Shown in pieces: positions 7,344 through 16,580 of a stretch of DNA of 64,000 bases (position 1 is its first letter; the number at the start of each line of letters is the position of its first letter). Made by a program: the position numbers and the translations under genes. The notes beneath the pieces were generated by a model. That model was not told the origin of the DNA. It searched no databases and worked only from the letters and a program-made list of their open reading frames with translations. Origin of the DNA: Actinomyces respiraculi (GTDB lineage: Bacteria > Actinomycetota > Actinomycetes > Actinomycetales > Actinomycetaceae); assembly GCF_014595995.2 (NCBI RefSeq), contig NZ_CP063989.1:744001-808000 (forward strand). The letters run 5' to 3'.

Positions 7344-8915
7344 ATGGCGCGCGCAGCCATCCTGGTCATCGGGGACACCCAGTACCTCTTCGACGGCCAA
7401 CGCATGAGGCCGGACCTGCTGGCACAGACCTTCAGCCGGGCCCGCGACCTGGCCGAGCAGTGCCAGGCGGGGCCGATCCTCCACGTGGTTCACGTCGGCG
7501 ATGTCACCGAGCATGGGGACAGGGCCGAATGCGAGGCCGCCGTTGAGGTGATGGGGGTGGGCTGCCAGTTGCTGGGGGTGGGAGCTACCGTGGTGTCCGG
7601 CAACCACGACATCGATCAGCGCAGTGACGACTCCAGGGGACCCACTCCTTTCCTCAGTGCCTTCGGTGCCCAGGGCGAGCTGGCCCATACCCTGGGAGCC
7701 CAGGCGGTTGACGACGGCGCGACGATCGTCCCCGGCCCCGGCGGGTACTCCAGCTGGCAGGTCCTGGAGGTCCCTGCGCCGGGGACCCGCGCCCGGTGGG
7801 ACGGCGAGCGGCTGGGGGTTCTGGGGCTGGACTGGCGGCCGAGCGCTGCGACCCTGGAGTGGGCGGACGACCTGCTGCGCACGCACCGCCACCTGCCGAC
7901 GATCCTTATCACCCACGACGTCGCCATCCACCGCAGGACGCGAGGCGGCGCCCCCTGCGGTCCGGGGGAGCTGACCGAGCACGGCCAGCGCATCAACCGG
8001 ATGCTGGCCGACCACGACCAGGTGTTCCTGGTCCTGGGCGGGCACGAGTGGCCCTCCACACGAGTGGTCGACGACGGCGGACGCGAGTTCCACGCCGTCA
8101 ACTACCAGGACCTGCCCTACGGAGGGGCCGGGGCCGCAAGGCTGTACTGCCTGAACACCGACCGGGGGGAGTGCGAGGTCATCTCCTTCGCACCCACCGG
8201 GCACGACGAGGACCTCATCAGGTCGGTGGCCGCGCGCCGCCGCCTGGCCCTGGCCCGCCCCGAGGACCAGTTCCGCTTCGCCCTGCCCCCAGCGCTGGGA
8301 GGCGGGAGCACGCCCTGGCAGGCGCGCGGACTCGACCTCCTGCTCGACCTGGACCGCCGCAGCAACCCCGCCGGGGCCTGCGGGAACGAGGCCCAGGAGA
8401 TCAACCTGCCCTTGGCCGGACGGTACGTCATCGAGCTCCGGGCGGCCCTGCCCGCCTCCATGCCCGAAGGCTGGCAGGTCCTGCTGTCCCGGCTCGCGCA
8501 CCGGGCACCGGCCCCCGACGGCTCCCCGGAGCCGCTGGCGGCGCTGAGCCTGTCCACGGAGAACTTCGTCGGCTGGCAGGCCTACCTCGCCCGCAGACCG
8601 GGTAGTGATGACGAACCCGGCTGGACCGAGACATGGCAGACCTCCCACGAGCTGGAGGTCGGCAGCCAGGTGCGGATCGTCGTGTCCGGGGGTACAGGCG
8701 ATGCCCGTCAGGCCGCCTCCTGCGGGCTGTGGGTCGACGGGGACCGGGTGGGCCGTTCCGACGGGCAGGAGATCCTCTCGCTCCTGCCGGGACCGTGGCG
8801 GTGGCGTATCGGGGCGGGCGAGTACGGGGGCCGCCCGACCGACCGTTTCGGCGGGCGCATCACGGTCCTGCGCGTGTGGGGCCGAGCCGACACAGAGCAC
8901 CGGTCCGCGCCCTGA
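7344..8915 (+). CDS. Calcineurin-like metallophosphoesterase with C-terminal LamG-like region
   Basis: A 523-residue protein. The N-terminal half carries the metallophosphoesterase ligands in order: LVIGDTQ (residues 7-13), VVHVGDVTEHGD, VSGNHDIDQ, ILITHDVAIH and LGGHEWPS. The C-terminal 200 residues (GLDLLLDLDRRSNP onward, ending GGRITVLRVWG) are beta-rich and resemble concanavalin/LamG carbohydrate-binding folds; that part is inference. There is no signal peptide. The frame is open further upstream, but the ATG at 7344 is preceded by GGAGGAG at good spacing. It is divergent from the HAD gene and convergent with the alkaline-phosphatase-like gene inside the mannosidase locus, so a glycan-linked phosphodiester or phosphomonoester is a reasonable substrate. 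Confidence 0.85.
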   Translation: MARAAILVIGDTQYLFDGQRMRPDLLAQTFSRARDLAEQCQAGPILHVVHVGDVTEHGDRAECEAAVEVMGVGCQLLGVGATVVSGNHDIDQRSDDSRGPTPFLSAFGAQGELAHTLGAQAVDDGATIVPGPGGYSSWQVLEVPAPGTRARWDGERLGVLGLDWRPSAATLEWADDLLRTHRHLPTILITHDVAIHRRTRGGAPCGPGELTEHGQRINRMLADHDQVFLVLGGHEWPSTRVVDDGGREFHAVNYQDLPYGGAGAARLYCLNTDRGECEVISFAPTGHDEDLIRSVAARRRLALARPEDQFRFALPPALGGGSTPWQARGLDLLLDLDRRSNPAGACGNEAQEINLPLAGRYVIELRAALPASMPEGWQVLLSRLAHRAPAPDGSPEPLAALSLSTENFVGWQAYLARRPGSDDEPGWTETWQTSHELEVGSQVRIVVSGGTGDARQAASCGLWVDGDRVGRSDGQEILSLLPGPWRWRIGAGEYGGRPTDRFGGRITVLRVWGRADTEHRSAP

Positions 8916-8941
8916 CCACGACCCAGAGTGTTGGGACACCC

Positions 8942-9979
8942 TCACCATTCGAAACGAGGATCGCGTGTGGGCCCCTGAGGGGAGATGTCACGGACAACGC
9001 CGAGCCCGGGCGCTTGCCAGGAGCCCTGAGTCGCACCGACGCACTCCAGGAGCAGGCCCATCACCTCGTGGGAGCGCACCGATTGTGGGCGCGTGGCGGC
9101 CTCAGGCAGCCGGGAACCGACGCGGTGGAGGACGAGGAAGGCCCTGCGCACCTCGACCTCATCCTCGCCGTGACCCCCCTCGGGCTTGTGCCCGTGATCG
9201 GTGGTCACCGCGATGAGCCAGTCCTCGCCGAGCTGCTCGTGGCGCTCACACACCGCCTTGACCAGGTAGCGCGTGGTCTCGTCGACCTGACGGATCTGCC
9301 GGTGGTACTCGGGAGAATCAGCGCCGTGAGCGTGGGCGACGGCGTCGGCCCCCTCGAAATAGACGACGGCGCCATCGGGTCCCTCGTGCAGGAGCTTCCA
9401 TGAGGCCCAGGTCCTGACGGCGTCGTCGGAGGAGAGCAGCGACTCGAGGCTGCCGTCGTGCCCGGGGTGGAAGAGCTGGTGCTGGCCCGTACGCTGCTGA
9501 TCCACCCGCGAGTGGATGATCGGCCCCGGCCCGCTGGCACAGGTGAAGGCGTCCCAGGTCGCTGCCGCGATGGTGCGCGCCGCTGGATTGGCGAAGTACA
9601 GGCGCGAGAGCACGTCGGGCCGCCGGGCCAGGTCGTGCCCGACGAACTCGTTCCACCACACGTTGCACTCCTCATGGGTGGAGCCGGTCAGGATGGAGGC
9701 CCATCCCGGACCCGAGTCCGTCGGCGGCGTCATCCACATGGGGATGACGCGCCCCTGACTGGAGTCATCGCCGCGCGCCAGTCGGCACAGGGTGGGGGCC
9801 AGGTTCTCGGGGGCTGAGGCCAGCGCCACCGTGTGGTCGGGGGCCGGCCCGTCGGGGGCTGCGGCGAAGCGCCGCTCGCCAGGGTGGTCGGGCTGGGCGA
9901 AGGCCGGGTCTGCCGCGACCAGATCGGGCATGGCCAGGTCCGCGCGCACGCCGTCGAGGCAGATGAGGAGGAGCTTCAT
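8942..9979 (-). CDS. Alkaline-phosphatase superfamily / type I phosphodiesterase-like hydrolase
   Basis: A 345-residue protein beginning MKLLLICLDGVRADLAMPD. The early Asp-Gly, the SGPGWASILTGSTHEECNV segment, the ADAVAHAHG motif and TTDHGHKPEGGHGE (the late Asp-His-Gly-His metal site) are the landmarks of the nucleotide pyrophosphatase/phosphodiesterase branch of the alkaline-phosphatase fold. There is no signal peptide. Its ATG overlaps the stop of the upstream GH38 gene by four bases (ATGA), so the two are co-translated. This coupling to an alpha-mannosidase suggests removal of phosphate or a phosphodiester-linked group from mannosides. The exact substrate is not known. Confidence 0.85.
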   Translation of the reverse strand: MKLLLICLDGVRADLAMPDLVAADPAFAQPDHPGERRFAAAPDGPAPDHTVALASAPENLAPTLCRLARGDDSSQGRVIPMWMTPPTDSGPGWASILTGSTHEECNVWWNEFVGHDLARRPDVLSRLYFANPAARTIAAATWDAFTCASGPGPIIHSRVDQQRTGQHQLFHPGHDGSLESLLSSDDAVRTWASWKLLHEGPDGAVVYFEGADAVAHAHGADSPEYHRQIRQVDETTRYLVKAVCERHEQLGEDWLIAVTTDHGHKPEGGHGEDEVEVRRAFLVLHRVGSRLPEAATRPQSVRSHEVMGLLLECVGATQGSWQAPGLGVVRDISPQGPTRDPRFEW

Positions 9980-12900
9980 GCGCGAGTCACCTTCAGGGTC
10001 AGGATCTGGAAGGGGTGCAATGTCAGTCGCACGGGGCACTGCGCCGCCACGGGGCCGGTCGGCAGGTCCTGCGTGGGCTCGTCCACTGGGTCCTCCAGCA
10101 GGTCGACCTCCTGGAGGCACTCGGCCTTGCAGCCCAGGTACAGGTCGACCAGGCTTCGGGCGCCGGCGTCCTCGTGGAGGCGCACGATGAGGGCGCCGCT
10201 GCGATCGAAGGCCGTCTTGACCGTGTCGATCACCGCCGCCGAGCACGGTGCCACACCTTCCAGACGGGCCGGCGCCTGGAGCTCCACCGCCCCCCTGAGC
10301 TGGCGCACGGGCTCGTTGAGGCGCTCGGCGGCGTGCCGCGCGCGGGCGCGGTCGGCGCCGACCAGCAGGCTGTAGCGAAGCACGTGTGCGCCCCGGTCGG
10401 CCTCGGGGTCGGGAGCCTGGGGGGAGCGCAGGAGAGTCAGGCGCGCGTTGACCCCGCCGGTCGGCCCGCTCGGCCCGCCGCCGTAAGGGCTCACGTCGTG
10501 ACCGTAGGAGGACTCGTTGATCAGCGCCACCGCGTAGCCGGGCTCGGCCAGTAGCAGCCAGCGGTGGGCGCTGGTCTCGAAGCGCGCCTGGTCCCAGGAG
10601 GTGTTGGGGGCCAGGGGGCGTTCAATGGAGCCGAACTGGATCTCGCCGACCGAGCGGGTCGCCCGCACCGCGAGCGGGAAGTCGACCTTGAGCACGCGTG
10701 CCCGCTCCTGCCAGTCGATGTCGAGCGCCAGGTCGACGGCCCGCGAGTCGGCGTCGAGCGTGATGGTCTGCTCGGCACGTGAGGAGCCGAAGGAGCGCCG
10801 CACCCGCACCCTCGCCCTGAGGGGGGAGCTGACGACGACGTCGATGGACTCGGTCGCATCCAGTGGCAGGCGGTCGTGACGGTAGTGCTCCTGGAGCTCC
10901 CAGGCATCGAAGCAGCTGGGGTGGTCGGGGTGCATGACCAGGCGGTTGGCGCTCTGCCCGGGCAGGAGGAGATCACGGCCCTCGACGAGGTCCTGCACAC
11001 GGTGCAGGTTCCCATCGTCGCCGATGAGCACCCTGACAAGTCCGTTGTCCAGGACCAGGCCCTGCGGGCAGCGGGTCAGGCTCACCGGGTGGTCCGGTGC
11101 GGCGCACACGCCCTCCAGCGGTGCGGCGCTGCGGCCCTCAAGCGACACCATACGCAGTCCGCTGCCGCAAGCGGCGGGCAGCTCGATGACCTCGCGGCGC
11201 GGATGCGGAGAGGAGTTGACGATCGTGACGCGAGCCTGCGCCCCGCCGTCGTCGTCCTGGGCACCGGCCAGGGCCGACCAGGCGCGCTGGGCGAGGTCCT
11301 CGATGTCCGCGGCCAGGCGTGTGTACTCCTGACGGGCCTCGCGGTTGACCCAGGAGGTGAATGAGCCGGGGAGGATGTCATGGAACTGCAGGAGCTCCGT
11401 GCGCTGCCACAGGGCCTCGATCTCCTCGTGCGGGTAGGTGGCGCCCTGCCGCTGCGCCTCCAGTGCGAGCCATTCCAGCTCGCCCAGCGCCGCCTCGGTG
11501 CGTCGGTTGCCCTGCTTGAGGGCGTGGTTGGAGGTGTAGACGCCGCGGTGGAACTCCAGGTACATCTCCCCGCTCCACACGGGGGCCTCATCCTCGTAGG
11601 TGATCGCCGAGCGGTGGAAGTCCTCCGGGGACTCCATCCGGATGACGGGGGCGTCCTCCAGGTCGGCGAAGCGGTGGATGCGTTCGACCATCTCGCGCAC
11701 CGGCCCACCCCCGCCGTCGCCGTAGCCGAAGGGGAGCAGGGACGTGGGTGTGCGTCCCTTGTCCTTAAATCCGCGCTCGGCCCTCACGACCTCCTCGGGG
11801 CTGACGATCGAGTCGTAGCAGTCGACCGGGGGGAAGTGCGTCCAGATGCGGGTACCGTCGATCCCCTCCCACCAGAAGGAGTGGTGCGGCATGACGTTGG
11901 ACTGGTTCCACGACATCTTCTGAGTGAAGAACCAGGTCATCCCGGCCAGCCGAGCGATCTGCGGCAGGGCGCCGGTGTATCCGAAGGAGTCCGGCAGCCA
12001 CAGGCACCGTGGGCGCACCCCGAGCTCACGCTGCATCCAGCGCAGGCCGGAGGTCAGCTGGCGCACGAGGGATTCCCCGCTGGGCAGGTTCGTGTCGGAT
12101 TCGACCCACATGCCGCCGACCGCATGCCATTGGCCGGCCTCAATGAGGTCGCGCACGCGGGCGAAGATCTCGGGTGAGCCCTCCTTGAGCCACTGATAGT
12201 GCTGGGCGGAGGTGCAGGCGAAGTGGAAGTCGGGGTACTCCTCGGCCAGGGCCACGACGTTGGCGAAGGTGCGCACCACCTTGCGGCGGGTCTCGCGCAG
12301 CGGCCACAGCCAGGCTGAGTCGATGTGGGCATGCCCGACGGCGCTGAAGCGCTGGGCCGAGGAATTGGCTCCGGAGGCCACCAGGGGGGCCAGGACCTGC
12401 CGGGCGGCCCCGGCGGCCTCGACGATGCCGCCCGCGTCGACCAGGTCGGCGGCCCGCTCCAGGGCGCGCAGCAGGAGTGCGCGGTGGGTGGAGTGATCGG
12501 GAAGGGTGCGCATGAGACCGTCGAGGACGTCCAGATCCAGGCCCAGGTGCCACACGTCGTCGTTGCGCACCACCAGATCGGCGCCGCCGAAGCGCCAGAG
12601 CATCTCCTCGCTGCAGGTGAGGACGTCGCCGTCGAGGGTCGGACGGTTCATGTACTCGCCCATATTGGGGTTGGCGGCGGCCTCGACGTACAGACCCACG
12701 TGCCCCTGGGCGTCGATGAGGGGCGAGCCGGCGGCGGCCAGGCGCTCGGCGATGGGCGTGGCGGTCAGGCGGACGGTCCGGTTCATGGGGTTGAGGCCCT
12801 TGACGGGGTGCCCGTCACCGGTGAAGACCATCCCCTCGGACTGGTTGCCCGCCCAGTCGCCCTGGAAGCCGAGGTCGACCCGCAGCTCGAGCCTGTCGCG

Positions 12901-13164
12901 CTCACAGGGGCTGAGGTCGTCGGGTGCGGTGGCCTTCAGGTGGATCCACCACGTGCTCCAGGCCGGCCCCCACCAGGTGCCGGCGGGCAGCTGACGATAA
13001 TCCCCTTGCTCGTGGCGGGCGTGTGCCTCCTCGAAGGGGACCGGCTCACCGGGTGCTCGCCAGGCGGTGGCGTGCACGGGCGCCACCGACCGGTAGACGC
13101 ATCGCGCCAGGCGCTCGCGGAGCTCGTCGATGCGCTCCTCGATCAGCTTGCGGTTGTCGTGCAC
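9976..13164 (-). CDS. GH38 alpha-mannosidase
   Basis: A 1062-residue zinc-dependent retaining alpha-mannosidase of family 38. The metal site starts at GHAHIDSAWLWPLRETRRK near residue 277 (His-x-Asp). The nucleophile Asp is in CLWLPDSFGYTG near residue 391, followed by WFFTQKMSWNQ. The DGGGGP segment and the long C-terminal beta-sandwich half (from about residue 650) complete the family layout. No signal peptide is present, so it should work in the cytoplasm. The GTG start at 13164 is supported by AGGAGA eight bases upstream. It is the first gene of a two-gene unit with the phosphodiesterase-like gene and follows the DeoR regulator in the same direction, 43 bases away. Confidence 0.96.
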   Translation of the reverse strand: MHDNRKLIEERIDELRERLARCVYRSVAPVHATAWRAPGEPVPFEEAHARHEQGDYRQLPAGTWWGPAWSTWWIHLKATAPDDLSPCERDRLELRVDLGFQGDWAGNQSEGMVFTGDGHPVKGLNPMNRTVRLTATPIAERLAAAGSPLIDAQGHVGLYVEAAANPNMGEYMNRPTLDGDVLTCSEEMLWRFGGADLVVRNDDVWHLGLDLDVLDGLMRTLPDHSTHRALLLRALERAADLVDAGGIVEAAGAARQVLAPLVASGANSSAQRFSAVGHAHIDSAWLWPLRETRRKVVRTFANVVALAEEYPDFHFACTSAQHYQWLKEGSPEIFARVRDLIEAGQWHAVGGMWVESDTNLPSGESLVRQLTSGLRWMQRELGVRPRCLWLPDSFGYTGALPQIARLAGMTWFFTQKMSWNQSNVMPHHSFWWEGIDGTRIWTHFPPVDCYDSIVSPEEVVRAERGFKDKGRTPTSLLPFGYGDGGGGPVREMVERIHRFADLEDAPVIRMESPEDFHRSAITYEDEAPVWSGEMYLEFHRGVYTSNHALKQGNRRTEAALGELEWLALEAQRQGATYPHEEIEALWQRTELLQFHDILPGSFTSWVNREARQEYTRLAADIEDLAQRAWSALAGAQDDDGGAQARVTIVNSSPHPRREVIELPAACGSGLRMVSLEGRSAAPLEGVCAAPDHPVSLTRCPQGLVLDNGLVRVLIGDDGNLHRVQDLVEGRDLLLPGQSANRLVMHPDHPSCFDAWELQEHYRHDRLPLDATESIDVVVSSPLRARVRVRRSFGSSRAEQTITLDADSRAVDLALDIDWQERARVLKVDFPLAVRATRSVGEIQFGSIERPLAPNTSWDQARFETSAHRWLLLAEPGYAVALINESSYGHDVSPYGGGPSGPTGGVNARLTLLRSPQAPDPEADRGAHVLRYSLLVGADRARARHAAERLNEPVRQLRGAVELQAPARLEGVAPCSAAVIDTVKTAFDRSGALIVRLHEDAGARSLVDLYLGCKAECLQEVDLLEDPVDEPTQDLPTGPVAAQCPVRLTLHPFQILTLKVTRA

Positions 13165-13207
13165 GGTGTCTCCTGGAGTCTGGGGTGGGGCGGGGTGTCG
13201 TTCGCCG

Positions 13208-13960
13208 TCAGGCCGTGATGATGCGGGTGGATGAGTCCTTGCAGGCTGCGGCCAGTTGCTCAGCGACGGTCGCGTCGGTGATGATCCCGTCGAGCGCGCC
13301 GACGTCGAAGGGGGAGGAATCTCCGCGTCCGGGGAGTTTGTGGGCGTCGCACAGGAGGTATCCGGCGCTGGCCGCCTGGAGGATGGCCCTCTTGATCGCC
13401 GCCTGCGAGTAGGAGGTGTCCCGAATCCGCCCGCTGTCGGACACCCCGGAGCAGCCCAGGAAGGCCACGTCGGCCTGCTGGTGGGCCAGGGCGTCGATGA
13501 CGGGGATGCCGTCCAAGCACTGGTAGGGCTCAGACCAGTGTCCGCCGAGGAGGGTCAGGTTGATGTTGGGCCGGTTGCGCAGGTGCTCGAAGACGGGGAT
13601 GGAGGCGGTGATCGCCGTCAGGCGTTTGGAGGCCAGCGCCATCGCGGTGTAGAGCACGGTGGTGCCGATGTCGAGGATGACGGTGTCCCCGTCGTTGACC
13701 AGGGCCGCGGCGGCGGTCCCGATGCGCTGCTTGGCGGCGCCGTTGCGGCTGACGGCCTCCTGGAAGGGGTCGTCGACGCCGACGGCGACCTGCGCCCCTC
13801 CCCAGGTCCTGGTCACCACTCCGGATTTCTCCAGGCTGATGATGTCGCGCCGCACCGTGGCCGGGCTGACGGCCAGGGCCTCGGCGATCTCGGTGATGCT
13901 GGCGCTTCCGCGGGCCTGGAGGAGTGCGAGCACGGACTCCCTGCGGATCGACTTCAGCAT
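13208..13960 (-). CDS. DeoR/GlpR-family transcriptional regulator
   Basis: A 250-residue sugar-responsive repressor. The N-terminal winged helix carries the DeoR signature: RRESVLALLQARGSASITE, then LAVSPATVRRDIISLEKSG, then VVTRTWGGA. The C-terminal two-thirds is the DeoR sensor domain, with DGDTVILDIGTTVLYTA and ADVAFLGCSGVSDSG binding a phosphorylated sugar. It lies head to head with the importer operon and heads the GH38 unit. Two TTGATCAA palindromes in the divergent gap (14000 and 14231) are the obvious operators. It probably represses both directions until a sugar phosphate, possibly mannose-derived, accumulates. Confidence 0.92.
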   Translation of the reverse strand: MLKSIRRESVLALLQARGSASITEIAEALAVSPATVRRDIISLEKSGVVTRTWGGAQVAVGVDDPFQEAVSRNGAAKQRIGTAAAALVNDGDTVILDIGTTVLYTAMALASKRLTAITASIPVFEHLRNRPNINLTLLGGHWSEPYQCLDGIPVIDALAHQQADVAFLGCSGVSDSGRIRDTSYSQAAIKRAILQAASAGYLLCDAHKLPGRGDSSPFDVGALDGIITDATVAEQLAAACKDSSTRIITA

Positions 13961-13999
13961 GGACCGAGACTAGCTGACCTCGTTCAGAAATGTGCAAAG

Positions 14000-14007
14000 T
14001 TGATCAA
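14000..14007. promoter_or_regulatory. TTGATCAA operator 1 (DeoR side)
   Basis: A perfect 8-bp palindrome inside GCAAAGTTGATCAATAC, 40 bases upstream of the deoR-type start. It is repeated at 14231-14238 in nearly the same context, which marks both as probable binding sites of the adjacent DeoR protein. Confidence 0.65.
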
Positions 14008-14230
14008 TACCGTCAGGGTAGGTCATGTGTCGCCGCGAGGTGATAGGCTTCACGCGCCGGTTCCATTCCAACGGAGGAAGGCGCTTGTCAATCGGCTTGT
14101 TCTCAGACTTACTGGGCGGTTCGCCGAAGGGGGCGACGCTGTGGGGGGCGTGGCGTCCGCTGCGGTGCTGGTGCGAGGCACTCGGATCGTCGAGTTTTGC
14201 TGCGCAGGTTCCCGGGCGACATGACAAAGT

Positions 14231-14238
14231 TTGATCAA
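14231..14238. promoter_or_regulatory. TTGATCAA operator 2 (importer side)
   Basis: The same palindrome inside ACAAAGTTTGATCAATTTT, 75 bases upstream of the binding-protein gene. The 352-base divergent gap holds no other supported gene. Two sites 231 bases apart could allow DNA looping. Confidence 0.65.
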
Positions 14239-14312
14239 TTTTCGTCTCGGGTGGTCGAGGCGGGTCGGCAGGTCCGTGCGGCGGAGCTGCCCGAGGAGAT
14301 AAGGAGACTGCG

Positions 14313-15605
14313 ATGCAGGTGTCACGGCGCACTCTGATGCGAGGAGGGGCCCTGAGCCTCGGCTTACTGGGGGCCGGAGCCATCGGGGGGTGCTCGACCG
14401 CCGCGCCCGGCTCCGGCTCCTCAGCGGGGGACGAGCTCGTGCTGTGGACCTGGCCCGAGGGCTTCGGGCAGGAGGTCCTCAAAGCGGTGGCCGCGCAGTT
14501 CCCCGACCGTCCCCTGCGTCAGGACATCATCGGCGGGGACTTCAAGCAGAAGCTGACCACGACCTTCACCGCAGGATCCGGCCTGCCCGACATCACCGGT
14601 GTCAAGGGCGAGGACATCGCCTTCTTCCGCCAGCACGCCGACTACTTCGTCGACCTCAACACCGTCGGCGCCCAGGACCTCAAGGGCGCCTTCCTGGACT
14701 GGAAGTGGGCCCAGGCCACCACCGCGGACGGCCGTCAGCTCGGCATCCCCATCGACATCGGCCCGACGGCGCTGTTCTACCGCTTCGACGTCTTCGAGGA
14801 GGCCGGGCTGCCCTCCACCCCCGAGGATGTTGCCGCCGCCATTCGGACCTGGGAGGAGTACTTCGAGCTCGGTAAGGAGCTGCTCGCCGCCCGTCCCGAC
14901 ACCTACCTGGTGCGCAACTGCTCCGGCATCTTCGACATGGTCTGGCCCCAGTCCGGACAGGGCTTCATCGACGAGCAGGGGACCTACATCGGCGATGGTG
15001 ATCACATCCGGCACGCCTGGGACACCGCGCTCAAACCCCTCGATGCGGGGATTGTGGCCAAGGTCCAGTCCAACACCGCCGACTCGGCGGCTGCGGTCAA
15101 TGAGGGCCGGATGCCAGCGGACCTGGGCGCCTCCTGGCACCTGGCCGATCTCATGGTCGATGCGCCCTCGACCGCGGGCACCTGGCACGTGTGCCAGCAC
15201 CCCGGCGACGCCATCAACATCGGGGGCTCTTTCCTGTCCATTCCGGCCGGGGCGAAGGACCCGAAGACCTCCATGGAGTTCATCAGCTTCATCCTCAACC
15301 CCGAGAACCAGGCCCTGGAGTACGTGGACAAGGGCAACTTCCCCTCCGCCCCTGAGGCCTTCGAGGACCCCAGGATCACCGGCGAGGTCGAGTTCCTCGG
15401 CGGCCAGAAGGCGGCGGAGATCTTCGGTGCGGCCGCGGAGACGGTCCCGGTGCTCTACGAGGACCCGAACCAGTCAGCAGTTCAGGCCCCCTTCATCGCC
15501 GAGATCGACCTCGTGGAGTCCTCTGGCAAGGACCGCGACGAGGCCTGGCGGGACGCCGTGGAGCAGTCCACGCGCATCGCCGAGCAGGTCGGCCTGACGG
15601 TCTGA
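14313..15605 (+). CDS. Sugar ABC transporter substrate-binding lipoprotein (CUT1)
   Basis: A 430-residue extracytoplasmic solute-binding protein of the cluster B/CUT1 family. The N-terminus VSRRTLMRGGALSLG followed by GAIGGC is a lipoprotein signal with lipobox and a twin-arginine pair, so the mature protein begins at Cys29 and is lipid-anchored outside the membrane. The rest has the usual two-lobed pattern (DELVLWTWPEGF, LPDITGVKGEDI, GIPIDIGPTALFYRFDVFEEAGLP). An AAGGAG sequence precedes the ATG. It is first in a three-gene unit with two permeases, and the neighbouring mannosidases make a mannoside or mannosylated glycan the likely ligand. No ATPase gene accompanies it. Confidence 0.93.
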   Translation: MQVSRRTLMRGGALSLGLLGAGAIGGCSTAAPGSGSSAGDELVLWTWPEGFGQEVLKAVAAQFPDRPLRQDIIGGDFKQKLTTTFTAGSGLPDITGVKGEDIAFFRQHADYFVDLNTVGAQDLKGAFLDWKWAQATTADGRQLGIPIDIGPTALFYRFDVFEEAGLPSTPEDVAAAIRTWEEYFELGKELLAARPDTYLVRNCSGIFDMVWPQSGQGFIDEQGTYIGDGDHIRHAWDTALKPLDAGIVAKVQSNTADSAAAVNEGRMPADLGASWHLADLMVDAPSTAGTWHVCQHPGDAINIGGSFLSIPAGAKDPKTSMEFISFILNPENQALEYVDKGNFPSAPEAFEDPRITGEVEFLGGQKAAEIFGAAAETVPVLYEDPNQSAVQAPFIAEIDLVESSGKDRDEAWRDAVEQSTRIAEQVGLTV

Positions 15606-15611
15606 GACGCG

Positions 15612-16580
15612 ATGGTGCCCCCACGATCCGGTCGGGCGGGCGTCCTGGCCTCCCGCCGTCGCACGGCGGGGGGAGGCGGTCGGCGCTTTCGCCGGGCGCT
15701 GCCCCAGTACGCGGCGATCTCGCCCTATTTCTTCTTCTTTCTCGCCTTCGGGGCGATGCCGATGGTCTTCACCATGCTGCTCGCCTTCACCAGCTGGTCG
15801 GGCCTGGGGGAAATCCACTTCATCGGATGGGAGAACTTCCGGTACCTGCTCACTGACAGACTCTTCTACAAGGCGCTGTCGAACACCCTCATTCTGTGGG
15901 TCATGGGCACCGTCCCGACGCTGACGCTGGCGACCATCGTGGCGCTCATGCTCAACTCCACCCTGCGCTGGTCGACCGCCTACCGGGTCATCTACCTGGT
16001 GCCCAACGTGACCTCCATGGTGGCTATGGGCATCCTGTTCTCCTCGATCTTCTCCAGCCGGTTCGGACTGGCCAATGCGATCGCGAGCGCGCTGGGCGCG
16101 GGTCAGATCGCCTGGCTCCAGACCGAATGGGGGATCAAGATCGCGATCTCCTGCCTGACTACCTGGAGCTTCGTGGGGTACAACGCCCTGCTCATCCTCG
16201 CCGGGCTGCAGGCCATCGACAAGACGCAGTACGAGGCTGCTGCCATCGACGGCGCCAACTCCTGGAAGATCTTCTTCAGGATCACCCTGCCTCAACTGCG
16301 GCCCATCGTCCTGTTCATCACGCTGATGTCCACCATCGGCTCGCTGCAGTCCTTCACCGAGTCCCAGGTCCTGACCTCCTCCACCTCCTCGGGGGCTGCC
16401 TCAGCCGGTGGTGTGGGGAACTCGGGCCTGACCATGGTCATGTACTTCTATGCCGTCGCCTTCCAGGAGAACAGGTACGGATACGGCGCCGCCATCGCCT
16501 GGGGCGTGTTCGTCGTCGTCATGTTCTTCTCGGCCATCAACTGGATCGTCACCAAGGAGCGGAAGGACAAGAGGGTATGA
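15612..16580 (+). CDS. Sugar ABC transporter permease (MalF/UgpA type)
   Basis: A 322-residue inner-membrane permease with six predicted membrane segments after a basic N-terminus (about 35 residues). The cytoplasmic EAA loop that docks the ATPase is YEAAAIDGANSWKIFFRITL. It starts six bases after the binding-protein stop, and its own stop overlaps the next ATG (ATGA), so the three genes are translationally coupled. It pairs with the following MalG-type permease to form the channel of a CUT1 importer, here probably for mannosides. Confidence 0.94.
   Translation: MVPPRSGRAGVLASRRRTAGGGGRRFRRALPQYAAISPYFFFFLAFGAMPMVFTMLLAFTSWSGLGEIHFIGWENFRYLLTDRLFYKALSNTLILWVMGTVPTLTLATIVALMLNSTLRWSTAYRVIYLVPNVTSMVAMGILFSSIFSSRFGLANAIASALGAGQIAWLQTEWGIKIAISCLTTWSFVGYNALLILAGLQAIDKTQYEAAAIDGANSWKIFFRITLPQLRPIVLFITLMSTIGSLQSFTESQVLTSSTSSGAASAGGVGNSGLTMVMYFYAVAFQENRYGYGAAIAWGVFVVVMFFSAINWIVTKERKDKRV

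Noticed and set aside
7080..8948. A 622-codon minus-strand open frame opposite the metallophosphoesterase
   Set aside because: The plus-strand protein has all metal-binding motifs in order; the minus frame is low-complexity and matches nothing recognisable.
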